From assembly GCA_018364455.1 (NCBI GenBank), contig JAGZLW010000014.1, positions 1 to 47,913 of the forward strand: 47,913 nucleotides of DNA. The letters run 5' to 3'. Positions 30,395 to 39,352 of the stretch are shown piece by piece. A program made the position numbers and the translations under genes. How positions within the stretch are numbered: position 1 is the stretch's first letter; each line of letters starts with the position of its first letter. This DNA comes from Streptococcus mitis. GTDB lineage: Bacteria > Bacillota > Bacilli > Lactobacillales > Streptococcaceae. The notes below the pieces were generated by a model that was not told the origin of the DNA, did not search any database, and saw only the letters and a program-made list of their open reading frames with translations.

Positions 30395-32719
30395 ATGGTT
30401 GTTAAGACAGTTGTTGAAGCACAAGATATTTTTGACAAAGCTTGGGAAGGCTTCAAAGGCGTAGATTGGAAAGAAAAAGCAAGTGTATCACGCTTCGTAC
30501 AAGCTAACTACACACCTTACGATGGAGACGAAAGCTTCCTCGCAGGACCAACAGAACGTTCACTTCACATCAAAAAAATTGTAGAAGAAACTAAGGCTCA
30601 CTACGAAGAAACTCGTTTCCCAATGGACACTCGTCCAACATCTATCGCTGATATCCCTGCTGGATTTATCGATAAAGAAAACGAAGTTATCTTCGGTATC
30701 CAAAACGATGAACTCTTCAAATTGAACTTCATGCCAAAAGGTGGTATCCGTATGGCTGAAACTACTTTGAAGGAAAATGGATACGAACCAGACCCAGCTG
30801 TTCACGAAATCTTCACTAAATACGTAACAACAGTTAACGACGGTATCTTCCGTGCTTACACTTCAAATATCCGTCGCGCTCGTCACGCTCACACTGTAAC
30901 TGGTCTTCCAGATGCATACTCACGCGGACGTATCATTGGTGTTTACGCACGTCTTGCTCTTTACGGTGCAGACTACTTGATGCAAGAAAAAGTAAACGAC
31001 TGGAATGCAATCGAAGAAATCGATGAAGAAACAATCCGTCTTCGTGAAGAAATCAACCTTCAATACCAAGCATTGCAACAAGTTGTTCGTTTGGGTGACC
31101 TTTACGGAGTTGACGTTCGCAAACCAGCGATGAACGTTAAAGAAGCTATCCAATGGGTTAACATCGCCTTCATGTCTGTCTGCCGTGTTATCAACGGTGC
31201 TGCTACATCTCTAGGTCGTGTACCAATCGTTTTGGACATCTTTGCAGAACGTGACCTTGCTCGTGGTACATTTACTGAATCAGAAATCCAAGAATTCGTT
31301 GATGATTTCGTTATGAAACTTCGTACAGTTAAATTTGCTCGTACAAAAGCTTATGACCAATTGTACTCAGGTGACCCAACCTTCATCACAACTTCTATGG
31401 CTGGTATGGGTAACGACGGTCGTCACCGTGTTACTAAGATGGACTACCGTTTCTTGAACACTCTTGACAACATCGGTAACTCACCAGAACCAAACTTGAC
31501 AGTTCTTTGGACTGACAAATTGCCATACAACTTCCGTCGCTACTGTATGCACATGAGCCACAAACACTCTTCTATCCAATACGAAGGTGTAACAACAATG
31601 GCTAAAGACGGATATGGTGAAATGAGCTGTATCTCATGCTGTGTGTCTCCACTTGACCCAGAAAATGAAGAACAACGCCACAACATCCAGTACTTCGGTG
31701 CGCGTGTAAACGTATTGAAAGCCCTTCTTACTGGTTTGAACGGTGGTTATGACGATGTTCATAAAGACTACAAAGTATTTGACATCGAACCAATTCGTGA
31801 CGAAGTTCTTGAATTTGAATCAGTTAAAGCTAACTTTGAAAAATCTCTTGACTGGTTGACTGACACTTACGTAGATGCTTTGAACATCATCCACTACATG
31901 ACTGATAAGTACAACTACGAAGCTGTTCAAATGGCCTTCTTGCCAACTAAACAACGTGCCAACATGGGATTCGGTATCTGTGGATTTGCCAACACTGTTG
32001 ACACATTGTCAGCTATCAAATACGCTACAGTTAAACCAATCCGTGATGAAAATGGCTACATCTACGATTACGAAACAATCGGTGAATACCCACGTTGGGG
32101 TGAAGATGACCCACGTTCAAACGAATTGGCAGAATGGTTGATCGAAGCTTACACAACTCGTCTACGTAGCCACAAACTTTACAAAGACGCTGAAGCTACA
32201 GTATCACTTTTGACAATCACATCTAACGTTGCTTACTCTAAACAAACTGGTAACTCACCAGTTCACAAAGGTGTATACCTCAACGAAGATGGTTCTGTGA
32301 ACTTGTCTAAACTTGAATTCTTCTCACCAGGTGCTAACCCATCTAACAAAGCTAAAGGTGGATGGTTGCAAAACTTGAACTCACTTTCTAGCCTTGACTT
32401 TAGTTATGCAGCTGATGGTATCTCATTGACTACACAAGTATCACCTCGCGCTCTTGGTAAGACTCGTGACGAACAAGTTGATAACTTGGTAACAATCCTT
32501 GATGGTTACTTCGAAAACGGTGGACAACACGTTAACTTGAACGTTATGGACTTGAACGATGTTTACGAAAAGATTATGTCAGGTGAAGACGTTATCGTAC
32601 GTATCTCTGGATACTGTGTAAACACTAAATACCTCACTCCAGAACAAAAAACTGAATTGACACAACGTGTCTTCCATGAAGTTCTTTCAATGGATGATGC
32701 CTTGGATGCATTGAGCTAA
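30395..32719 (+). CDS. pflB: Formate acetyltransferase (pyruvate formate-lyase)
   Basis: Pfl converts pyruvate and CoA to formate and acetyl-CoA in mixed-acid fermentation, using a glycyl radical made by the activating enzyme PflA. The 774-residue protein shows the twin active-site cysteines in SCISCCVSP (C415-C416) and the glycine radical motif RISGYCVN with Gly739, 35 residues from the end. The chosen ATG gives the normal family length; an upstream start would add 12 residues. Codon bias is strong (GAC, AAC, ATC rich), as in ilvC, implying high expression. pflA is not here. Two terminators and a BOX separate it from trkH. Confidence 0.98.
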   Translation: MVVKTVVEAQDIFDKAWEGFKGVDWKEKASVSRFVQANYTPYDGDESFLAGPTERSLHIKKIVEETKAHYEETRFPMDTRPTSIADIPAGFIDKENEVIFGIQNDELFKLNFMPKGGIRMAETTLKENGYEPDPAVHEIFTKYVTTVNDGIFRAYTSNIRRARHAHTVTGLPDAYSRGRIIGVYARLALYGADYLMQEKVNDWNAIEEIDEETIRLREEINLQYQALQQVVRLGDLYGVDVRKPAMNVKEAIQWVNIAFMSVCRVINGAATSLGRVPIVLDIFAERDLARGTFTESEIQEFVDDFVMKLRTVKFARTKAYDQLYSGDPTFITTSMAGMGNDGRHRVTKMDYRFLNTLDNIGNSPEPNLTVLWTDKLPYNFRRYCMHMSHKHSSIQYEGVTTMAKDGYGEMSCISCCVSPLDPENEEQRHNIQYFGARVNVLKALLTGLNGGYDDVHKDYKVFDIEPIRDEVLEFESVKANFEKSLDWLTDTYVDALNIIHYMTDKYNYEAVQMAFLPTKQRANMGFGICGFANTVDTLSAIKYATVKPIRDENGYIYDYETIGEYPRWGEDDPRSNELAEWLIEAYTTRLRSHKLYKDAEATVSLLTITSNVAYSKQTGNSPVHKGVYLNEDGSVNLSKLEFFSPGANPSNKAKGGWLQNLNSLSSLDFSYAADGISLTTQVSPRALGKTRDEQVDNLVTILDGYFENGGQHVNLNVMDLNDVYEKIMSGEDVIVRISGYCVNTKYLTPEQKTELTQRVFHEVLSMDDALDALS

Positions 32720-32745
32720 TCAAGTTCTTGAATAATGAAATAAGG

Positions 32746-32777
32746 AACCCTCGGTCAGTCGACTGAGGGTTGTTTTT
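32746..32777 (+). terminator. Terminator after pflB
   Basis: AACCCTC (32746-32752) pairs with GAGGGTT (32765-32771). An inner palindrome AGTCGACT lies at the tip, and TGTTTTTGG follows. Confidence 0.85.
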
Positions 32778-32858
32778 GGGCTCTTACATTCCTTAAGTCA
32801 GGTACTGAAATGTCTGACCGGGATTCAAAGATACTTGTTGAGTTGCGGGAGGTATTTG

Positions 32859-33008
32859 ATACTCAATGAAAATCAAAGAGCAAACTAGGAAGCTAGCCGC
32901 AGGTTGCTCAAAACACTGTTTTGAGGTTGTAGATAAGACTGACAAAGTCAGTCACATATATACGGCAAGGCGAAGCTGACGTGGTTTGAAGAGATTTTCG
33001 AAGAGTAT
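32859..33008. repeat. BOX-type intergenic repeat (copy 6, longest)
   Basis: This 150-bp copy has all parts: ATACTCAATG at the start, the palindromic CTCAAAACACTGTTTTGAGG, and a segment GACAAAGTCAGTC that the short copies lack. It also has TACGGCAAGGCGAAGCTGACG (BOXA1R-like) and ends TTTTCGAAGAGTAT. It is the most complete copy in the window. It lies between the terminators of pflB and trkH. The remaining 81 bp between the pflB terminator and this repeat (32778-32858) show no feature. Confidence 0.95.
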
Positions 33009-33077
33009 AAGTCATTCTATGAAGTGTCTCGCCTTGTTTAAAAAGAGTTGGTTGGGTTGAGAGATAATCAGAAATAA

Positions 33078-33112
33078 AAACACCACACTTTGTAAGGAAA
33101 CAAGGTGTGGTT
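33078..33112 (-). terminator. Terminator after trkH (minus strand)
   Basis: Read on the minus strand, ACCACACCTTGT pairs with ACAAAGTGTGGT with one mismatch around TTCCTT. It is followed by GTTTTTATT. Confidence 0.8.
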
Positions 33113-33117
33113 ATATT

Positions 33118-34557
33118 TTATCTCTTAGACCAGGTTCTCTTCATAAAGAGAAGTAAGATAGGATAAATCTCCAAGCGCCCTGCAATCATTGCAAAGGAGA
33201 GGAGAATTTTTGAGATAGGACTAAAGATTGCGAAGCTAGAAGTAGTTCCTAGAATAGGCCCGATATTATTGAAACAGCTAAAGACAGCGCTGGTCACAAC
33301 CAGAAAATCATTGCTATCTAGGCTGACAATAAAGATAAGCGTTAGCAAAATCATAGAATAAATGACAAAGTACTTGAGAATCTTATGCTGGGTATCTTTG
33401 TCAATCACCGTTTTATTAACATGGAGGGTCAAAACACGATGGGGCGATAGGATTGACAAAATTTGGTTTTTGGCAATTTTTGAAAGGATGAGGCCTCGAA
33501 TAACCTTGAGTCCACCTGCGGTTGAACCAGCAGAACCACCGATTCCCATGAGGAAGAGGAGGATAAACTGGGAGAAGAGGGGCCAATTGGTAATGTCTCC
33601 ATATCCAAAACCAGTCGTCGTAATGATATTGGAAACTTGGAAGAAGGCCATTTCAAAACTCTTTGAAAATCCTGGATAGAGATAGAGGGTATTGAGGCTA
33701 ATCAAGCCTGTAGAAAGCAGTACAATGACCAAGTAAGCCCGAAGTTCTTCATCTCCAAAGAAGGCCTTAACCCGACGGAGCATGAGGTAGTAGTAGAGGT
33801 TGAAATTTACCCCAAAAACTAGAACTCCTATACTAACTAGATAGGTAATCAGTGAGCTGCCATAGTGGGCAATTCCATCGTTATAGACGGTGAAGCCCCC
33901 AGTTCCCGCTGTCCCCATAGCGATGACAAAACTATCAAATAGAGGCATACCGGCTAGATAATAGATGATGACAAAGAGGGAGAAGAGAGCTAGATAAAGG
34001 AGATAGAGAATCTGCGCAGTATTTTTGAGCTTGGATACAACCTTACCGAAAACAGGGCCAGGAACCTCAGCCTTCATTACCTCTAGGTGGCTATTTTTAG
34101 CATTGTCCATAATAGCAAGTGCAAAAACAAGCACTCCCATCCCTCCAATCAAGTGGGTAAAACTTCGCCAGAAGAGGAGGGAACGACTGAGAACCGAAAC
34201 GTCGTTCAGAATAGTTGCTCCAGTAGTTGTAAAGCCAGAACTGATTTCAAAAAAGGCATCGATAACGCTGGGAATTTGTCTAGCAAAGACAAAGGGGAGA
34301 CCACCAAAGAAGGACCAAAGGATCCAACAGAGGGCAACAATCAAGACTCCTTCCTTGGCATAAATCCGTTGATTTTTTGGCTTTTGTAAAATTCCTGAAC
34401 CGCCTAGTAATACGAGAATCCCAATCGTTGTAAAGAGGGCTGTAAAGACTTGGCTCGATTCACGGTAATAGACAGCGACAGACACAGGGACCAAAAGAAG
34501 AACAGCTTCAATCAAAAGTAATTTTGAAAGGAGGTAACGAATCATACTTTTATTCAT
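33118..34557 (-). CDS. trkH: Potassium uptake permease TrkH/KtrB family
   Basis: This is a 479-residue polytopic protein with four pore-loop repeats, each M1-P-M2. Segments such as ISSGFTTTGATIL, GTAGTGGFTVYNDG, SNIITTTGFGYGD and SCFNNIGPILG carry the G of the selectivity filters. It transports K+ with Na+ or H+. It lies 3 bp downstream of trkA on the same strand, so they form one transcription unit. The protein ends with KRTWSKR. Whether the complex is Trk or Ktr in mechanism is not settled by sequence. Confidence 0.92.
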   Translation of the reverse strand: MNKSMIRYLLSKLLLIEAVLLLVPVSVAVYYRESSQVFTALFTTIGILVLLGGSGILQKPKNQRIYAKEGVLIVALCWILWSFFGGLPFVFARQIPSVIDAFFEISSGFTTTGATILNDVSVLSRSLLFWRSFTHLIGGMGVLVFALAIMDNAKNSHLEVMKAEVPGPVFGKVVSKLKNTAQILYLLYLALFSLFVIIYYLAGMPLFDSFVIAMGTAGTGGFTVYNDGIAHYGSSLITYLVSIGVLVFGVNFNLYYYLMLRRVKAFFGDEELRAYLVIVLLSTGLISLNTLYLYPGFSKSFEMAFFQVSNIITTTGFGYGDITNWPLFSQFILLFLMGIGGSAGSTAGGLKVIRGLILSKIAKNQILSILSPHRVLTLHVNKTVIDKDTQHKILKYFVIYSMILLTLIFIVSLDSNDFLVVTSAVFSCFNNIGPILGTTSSFAIFSPISKILLSFAMIAGRLEIYPILLLFMKRTWSKR

Positions 34558-34560
34558 TTC

Positions 34561-35910
34561 TTACCTCGCGATCAAGTCATAAATCTTGGTGATGTTTGGC
34601 AACAAGGTTGTTACTAGGAGCTTGTCTCCAACTTCCAACATATCCTCCCCAGTTGGGAAAATAGTCTTGCCTTTTCTAATGATGGCTGCAATAAGAACTC
34701 CTTTTTTCAGTTTCAGTTGAGAAAGAGGTTTGGCAGTCATTTTATTAGCTTCCTTGATATGGAATTGCAGGGTTTCGATTTGGCCATTGGCTAGATGGTG
34801 CATGGCTTGAAGGTCTGAATACTGGGCATTAACACGACCACGAATAAAGTGCATAATCGTATCTACAGCGATGCTTTTAGGTGTGATGATACTTGAAAAA
34901 TCAGGCGCATTGATAATCTCGAGGAGACTGGTACGATTGACCTTGGTGATATTTTTTTGTACACCTACCCTGTCAAGGAACATAGAAGTAATCAGATTTT
35001 CCTCATCGACCCCTGTTAGAGTCGCAACGGCATCATAGTTTTGAGCACTTTCTTCCAGCAGGATATCTTTTGCGGTACCATCTCCTTGAACGATGTAGAG
35101 ATTTGGGAATTTCTCGCTAAAGAAGCTAGCGATTTCAGGATTGATTTCAATAACCTTGGTATCGATACGACTGTCTTTGAGAATACCAAGTAGATAATAG
35201 GCAATTCTACCTGCACCGACGATGAGAAGGCTCTTCACGGCACGAGATTTAAAATAATTATGGAAGAGCATCATATCAACACGGTTACCAGTGACAAAGA
35301 TTCTATCTTTATCCTGTATGGTCATGTCACCGCTTGGAATGATAATTTGATGATCCCTCTCTATCGCACAGACAATGACATTGCCAAATTTTTTCCGAAA
35401 ATCAGAAATGGGCATTTGGCAAAGACCACTGGAGGATTTAACAGTGAATTCCATCAAGCTTACCCGTCCACCAAAGAAACGTTCGACAGATAGGGCGTTG
35501 GGGAAGTCAATGATGTTGGCAATAGCGCGGGCAGCCAAGAGCTCAGGGTTAACGATAAGAGAAAAACCGAGGATATTCTTTTCCTTGAAATAAGAGTTAG
35601 AATATTCAGGATTCCTCACCCGAACGATGGTTTCTTTAGCTCCCATTTTTTTGGCTAGAACGGCTGCAATCATGTTTACTTCATCGTACTCAGTCAAGGC
35701 GATAAAGATATCACAATCCTGGACACTGGCTTGCTCAAGGATGGCAAAATCAGCTCCGTTGCCAAGGATACCCATGATATCAAAGCGATTGACAATATGA
35801 TTGAGGACGGCTTCGTCTTGCTCAATCAGCAAAACATCATGCTTTTCTGCAACCAAGGAGCGACAGAGGGCAAAACCAACTTTACCCCCTCCGACAAGGA
35901 TAATTTTCAT
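34561..35910 (-). CDS. trkA: Potassium uptake regulatory protein TrkA (two RCK domains)
   Basis: TrkA is the cytoplasmic NAD(H)-binding gate of the TrkH channel. The 449-residue protein has two RCK_N/RCK_C units. The first Rossmann motif is GGGKVGFALCRSL near 7-19 and the second GAGRIAYYLLGIL near 231-243. Each Rossmann unit is followed by a C-terminal regulatory domain. A -10-like TATGAT is visible upstream on the minus strand at 35940-35945. The divergent gene upstream has its own promoter. Confidence 0.94.
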   Translation of the reverse strand: MKIILVGGGKVGFALCRSLVAEKHDVLLIEQDEAVLNHIVNRFDIMGILGNGADFAILEQASVQDCDIFIALTEYDEVNMIAAVLAKKMGAKETIVRVRNPEYSNSYFKEKNILGFSLIVNPELLAARAIANIIDFPNALSVERFFGGRVSLMEFTVKSSSGLCQMPISDFRKKFGNVIVCAIERDHQIIIPSGDMTIQDKDRIFVTGNRVDMMLFHNYFKSRAVKSLLIVGAGRIAYYLLGILKDSRIDTKVIEINPEIASFFSEKFPNLYIVQGDGTAKDILLEESAQNYDAVATLTGVDEENLITSMFLDRVGVQKNITKVNRTSLLEIINAPDFSSIITPKSIAVDTIMHFIRGRVNAQYSDLQAMHHLANGQIETLQFHIKEANKMTAKPLSQLKLKKGVLIAAIIRKGKTIFPTGEDMLEVGDKLLVTTLLPNITKIYDLIAR

Positions 35911-36067
35911 ATTAAAACCTACTTTTTCATGATGTAACTATCATACCTTTTTTCAAGAAAAAATGCACCTACTAGCTAATAACCAGAGCTTTTAGTAGGA
36001 AATTTGCTATAAGGTAAAACTATACCCTAACCAATTAAAATAGCTATTAGCGACTTTCTCTGAAATA

Positions 36068-36076
36068 TGGTATGAT
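36068..36076 (+). promoter_or_regulatory. Extended -10 promoter of the S-adenosylmethionine hydrolase gene
   Basis: TGGTATGAT ends 22 nt before the selected ATG. The RBS AAGGAG lies at 36088-36093. An in-frame ATG at 36072 falls inside the -10 and cannot be the translational start. Confidence 0.65.
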
Positions 36077-36098
36077 AAAGGATATACAAGGAGATAAA

Positions 36099-36947
36099 AT
36101 GAATAATAATTTACTGGTATTACAATCAGACTTTGGTCTGGTTGATGGTGCGGTATCGGCTATGATTGGAGTGGCTTTAGAAGAATCTCCAACCTTAAAA
36201 ATCCATCACTTGACGCACGATATCACGCCTTATAATATTTTTGAGGGGAGCTACCGTCTCTTTCAGACGGTGGATTATTGGCCTGAGGGAACGACGTTTG
36301 TATCGGTTGTCGATCCAGGTGTCGGCTCGAAACGTAAGAGTGTAGTTGCCAAGACTGCAAAAAATCAATACATTGTTACACCAGACAATGGAACGCTTTC
36401 CTTTATCAAGAAACACGTTGGTATTGTAGCTATTCGTGAAATTTCTGAAGTGGCCAATAGACGTCAAAATACAGAGCATTCTTATACCTTCCACGGTCGT
36501 GATGTCTATGCCTATACTGGTGCTAAACTGGCCAGTGGTCACATTTCTTTTGAGGAAGTGGGACCAGAGCTCAGTGTGGATCAGATTGTGGAGCTTCCAG
36601 TCGTAGAGACCATCATTGAAGACCATTTGGTGAAGGGAGCTATTGATATTCTGGATGTGCGTTTCGGCTCGCTTTGGACCTCTATCACACGAGAAGAATT
36701 TTACAAACTGGAACCAGCATTCGGTGACCGTTTTGAGGTGACTATCTATCATGCAGATATGCTGGTCTATCAAAATCAGGTTGTTTATGGCAAATCATTT
36801 GCGGATGTGAGAATTGGTCAACCCATCCTTTACATCAATTCCCTCTATCGTTTAGGTCTGGCTATCAACCAAGGTTCCTTTGCCAAGGCTTATAATGTGG
36901 GCGTCGGTTCATCTTGGACCATTGAAATAAAGAAAATAGAATCATAA
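36099..36947 (+). CDS. S-adenosylmethionine hydrolase (DUF62 / SAM hydroxide adenosyltransferase family)
   Basis: Enzymes of this family split S-adenosylmethionine to adenosine and methionine with water as nucleophile, and are related to fluorinase and chlorinase. The 282-residue protein has the N-terminal motif LLVLQSDFGLVDGAVSAM (near 5-22). It continues with VDPGVGSKRKSVV, TPDNGTLSF and HGRDVYAYTGAKLASG, all usual for the family. The fluorinase loop is not seen. It is followed after 18 bp by a UPF0397 S component; the pairing suggests the ECF transporter and this enzyme share a salvage task, but that is inference. Confidence 0.9.
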   Translation: MNNNLLVLQSDFGLVDGAVSAMIGVALEESPTLKIHHLTHDITPYNIFEGSYRLFQTVDYWPEGTTFVSVVDPGVGSKRKSVVAKTAKNQYIVTPDNGTLSFIKKHVGIVAIREISEVANRRQNTEHSYTFHGRDVYAYTGAKLASGHISFEEVGPELSVDQIVELPVVETIIEDHLVKGAIDILDVRFGSLWTSITREEFYKLEPAFGDRFEVTIYHADMLVYQNQVVYGKSFADVRIGQPILYINSLYRLGLAINQGSFAKAYNVGVGSSWTIEIKKIES

Positions 36948-36965
36948 AATAGGAGAATAAATAGT

Positions 36966-37514
36966 ATGGAAATCAAATTTACAATTAAACAAGTTGTTGC
37001 TGTCGGAATTGGCGCTGCCCTCTTTGTCGTCATCGGGATGATCAACATTCCGACCCCTGTTCCAAATACAAGCATCCAGCTTCAGTATGCGGTACAAGCG
37101 CTACTTTCTATTATTTTTGGACCGATTATCGGTTTGCTTGTCGGGTTGATTGGTCATGCAATCAAGGATTCTCTTGCTGGATATGGTCTGTGGTGGACTT
37201 GGATTATCGCTAGCGGGCTCTTTGGTCTAGTTGTGGGACTTTTTAGAAAGTACGTTCGTGTAATCAATGGTGTCTTTGACTGGAAAGATATTCTTATTTT
37301 TAACCTCATTCAACTACTTGCAAATGCCCTTGTTTGGGGTGTCTTGGCACCACTTGGAGATGTTGTGATTTATCAAGAAGCCGTAGAAAAAGTATTTGCC
37401 CAAGGGATTGTTGCGGGAATTGCTAATGGTGTATCTGTAGCTATTGCAGGAACTCTTCTCTTGCTTGCCTATGCAGGAACTCAAACTCGTGCAGGAAGTT
37501 TGAAAAAGGATTAA
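36966..37514 (+). CDS. UPF0397-family ECF transporter substrate-binding (S) component
   Basis: The 182-residue membrane protein has five to six helices, with the conserved start QVVAVGIGAALFVVIGMINIP. The GPIIGLLVGLIGHAIKDSLAGYGLWWTWIIASG region is typical for UPF0397, a group II ECF S component. Its substrate is not known with certainty. It is followed, after its own terminator, by the fused ATPase and EcfT genes. S components deliver vitamins or metal ions through the EcfAT energy module. Confidence 0.9.
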   Translation: MEIKFTIKQVVAVGIGAALFVVIGMINIPTPVPNTSIQLQYAVQALLSIIFGPIIGLLVGLIGHAIKDSLAGYGLWWTWIIASGLFGLVVGLFRKYVRVINGVFDWKDILIFNLIQLLANALVWGVLAPLGDVVIYQEAVEKVFAQGIVAGIANGVSVAIAGTLLLLAYAGTQTRAGSLKKD

Positions 37515-37524
37515 CATAAGGGAA

Positions 37525-37548
37525 AAGGCTGGACAACCGGTCTTTTTT
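37525..37548 (+). terminator. Terminator after the UPF0397 gene
   Basis: AAGGCTGG (37525-37532) pairs with CCGGTCTT (37537-37544) with two wobble pairs around ACAA, followed by a T run. It suggests the S component can be expressed separately from the energy module. Confidence 0.85.
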
Positions 37549-37629
37549 GATGTTTATAGACTAGTTAGGCTAGGACTCTTTTTGGAGCTAAGTTTTTAAG
37601 AGAAGAGACTGCAAGAAGGGGTAGATTTA

Positions 37630-37638
37630 TGATAAAAT
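37630..37638 (+). promoter_or_regulatory. Extended -10 promoter of the ECF ATPase gene
   Basis: TGATAAAAT lies about 30 bp before the ATG at 37670. No good -35 is visible, as is usual for extended -10 promoters here. Confidence 0.5.
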
Positions 37639-37669
37639 AGAAGTCTAAGAAGCGAATGAAGAGAGTAAG

Positions 37670-39352
37670 ATGAAAGAAGCTATAATTGAGTGGAAGGATT
37701 TCTCTTTCCGGTATGAAACACAACAAGAACCGACCTTGCAAGGGGTAGACTTGACCATTTACAAGGGAGAGAAAGTCTTAATTGTTGGGCCATCTGGGTC
37801 AGGTAAATCTACCTTGGGTCAGTGTTTGAATGGGATTATTCCCAATATTTACAAGGGGCAGATGTCTGGAGAATTTTTGATCAAGGGGCAAGCAGCCTTT
37901 GATATGAGCATCTACGATAAATCTCATCTGGTCAGCACGGTGTTGCAGGATACAGATGGGCAGTTTATCGGCTTGTCCGTGGCAGAGGACTTGGCTTTTG
38001 CTCTGGAAAATGATGTGACAGCTTTAGAGGAGATGAAAAGCCGTGTTCATAAATGGGCTGAAAAGTTGGACCTTCTCCCTTTACTAACTCAGCGGCCTCA
38101 GGATTTGTCAGGTGGACAAAAGCAGCGGGTCAGTCTGGCTGGTGTCTTGATTGATGAAAGTCCGATTCTCTTGTTTGATGAGCCACTCGCCAATCTGGAT
38201 CCCAAGTCAGGTCAGGATATTATCGAATTGATTGACCAGATTCATAAGGAAGAGGGGACGACGACCCTTATTATTGAGCACCGTTTGGAGGATGTTCTGC
38301 ATCGCCCTGTGGATCGGATTGTCCTGATAAACGATGGTCGTATCCTCTTTAATGGGAGTCCGAATCAGTTACTGGCGACTGATTTATTGACTCAAAATGG
38401 AATCCGGGAACCCCTTTATCTAACCACTCTCCGTCAATTAGGTGTGGATTTAGTCAAGGAAGAACAATTAGCAGATCTGGATAACTTGTCTATCTCAAAA
38501 GGTCAGGTTCAGCTGCAGACTGAACTGACAAAAGAGATTCCAGAATTACAGTCACTCTTTAGACTAGAGGACGTGTCGTTTTCTTATGATGATAGACCGA
38601 TTTTAAAATCCATTTATCTGGATATTAAAAAGGGCGAAAAGATTGCCATTGTCGGGAAAAATGGAGCAGGAAAATCAACTCTAGCCAAGGCCTTAAGTAG
38701 CTTTATCCAGACGGAAGGTCGCTATCTGTGGGAAGGACAGGATATAAAAGGAGATTCTGTTGCAGAGCGGGCGGAACGAGTAGGCTATGTGCTGCAAAAT
38801 CCTAATCAAATGATTTCAACCAATATGATTTTTGATGAGGTGGCTCTGGGACTTCGTTTGCGAGGTGTGGACGAGCAGGAAATTGAAACGAGAGTCTATG
38901 AAACTTTGAAAATCTGTGGTCTCTATGAATTCCGTAATTGGCCTATTTCTGCCCTGTCATTTGGTCAGAAAAAACGTGTCACCATTGCTTCAATTTTGGT
39001 CTTAGGGGCTGAAATTATCCTCTTAGATGAACCGACAGCAGGTCAAGACCAGAAGAACTATACTGAGATTATGGAATTTCTCGAAGAGTTGCATCAAAAA
39101 GGTCATACCATTGTCATGATTACCCATGATATGCAATTGATGCTAGATTATTCAGATCGAGCCCTTGTCATGGTGGATGGAGAATTGATTGCCGATACTG
39201 ATCCAGCTAGTCTGTTGAGCAATCCAGAGCTGTTAGTAAAAGCCAATCTAAAAGAAACTTCAATCTTCAACTTAGCTAAGAAATTAGATGTTGATCCACT
39301 TGATTTGACGGCATTTTACAAAGAAAGGAGAGAAGGATGCAAGCAAAATTAA
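37670..39352 (+). CDS. ECF transporter ATPase, two ABC domains fused (YkoD type)
   Basis: This is a 560-residue cytoplasmic protein of two tandem ABC domains. Domain 1 has Walker A GPSGSGKST (40-48), signature LSGGQKQR and Walker B ILLFDEPLANLD. Domain 2 starts near 290, with Walker A GKNGAGKST (329-337), an altered signature LSFGQKKR and Walker B IILLDEPTAGQD. Unlike EcfA1/EcfA2, the two subunits are joined. Domain 1 has the conventional LSGGQ while domain 2 has LSFGQ, so asymmetric activity is possible. It overlaps ecfT by 16 bp. Confidence 0.93.
   Translation: MKEAIIEWKDFSFRYETQQEPTLQGVDLTIYKGEKVLIVGPSGSGKSTLGQCLNGIIPNIYKGQMSGEFLIKGQAAFDMSIYDKSHLVSTVLQDTDGQFIGLSVAEDLAFALENDVTALEEMKSRVHKWAEKLDLLPLLTQRPQDLSGGQKQRVSLAGVLIDESPILLFDEPLANLDPKSGQDIIELIDQIHKEEGTTTLIIEHRLEDVLHRPVDRIVLINDGRILFNGSPNQLLATDLLTQNGIREPLYLTTLRQLGVDLVKEEQLADLDNLSISKGQVQLQTELTKEIPELQSLFRLEDVSFSYDDRPILKSIYLDIKKGEKIAIVGKNGAGKSTLAKALSSFIQTEGRYLWEGQDIKGDSVAERAERVGYVLQNPNQMISTNMIFDEVALGLRLRGVDEQEIETRVYETLKICGLYEFRNWPISALSFGQKKRVTIASILVLGAEIILLDEPTAGQDQKNYTEIMEFLEELHQKGHTIVMITHDMQLMLDYSDRALVMVDGELIADTDPASLLSNPELLVKANLKETSIFNLAKKLDVDPLDLTAFYKERREGCKQN

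Noticed and set aside
36072..36098. An upstream in-frame start for the SAM hydrolase gene
   Set aside because: The ATG at 36072 lies inside the extended -10 TGGTATGAT, so it cannot be in the mRNA from that promoter. The ATG at 36099 has RBS AAGGAG.
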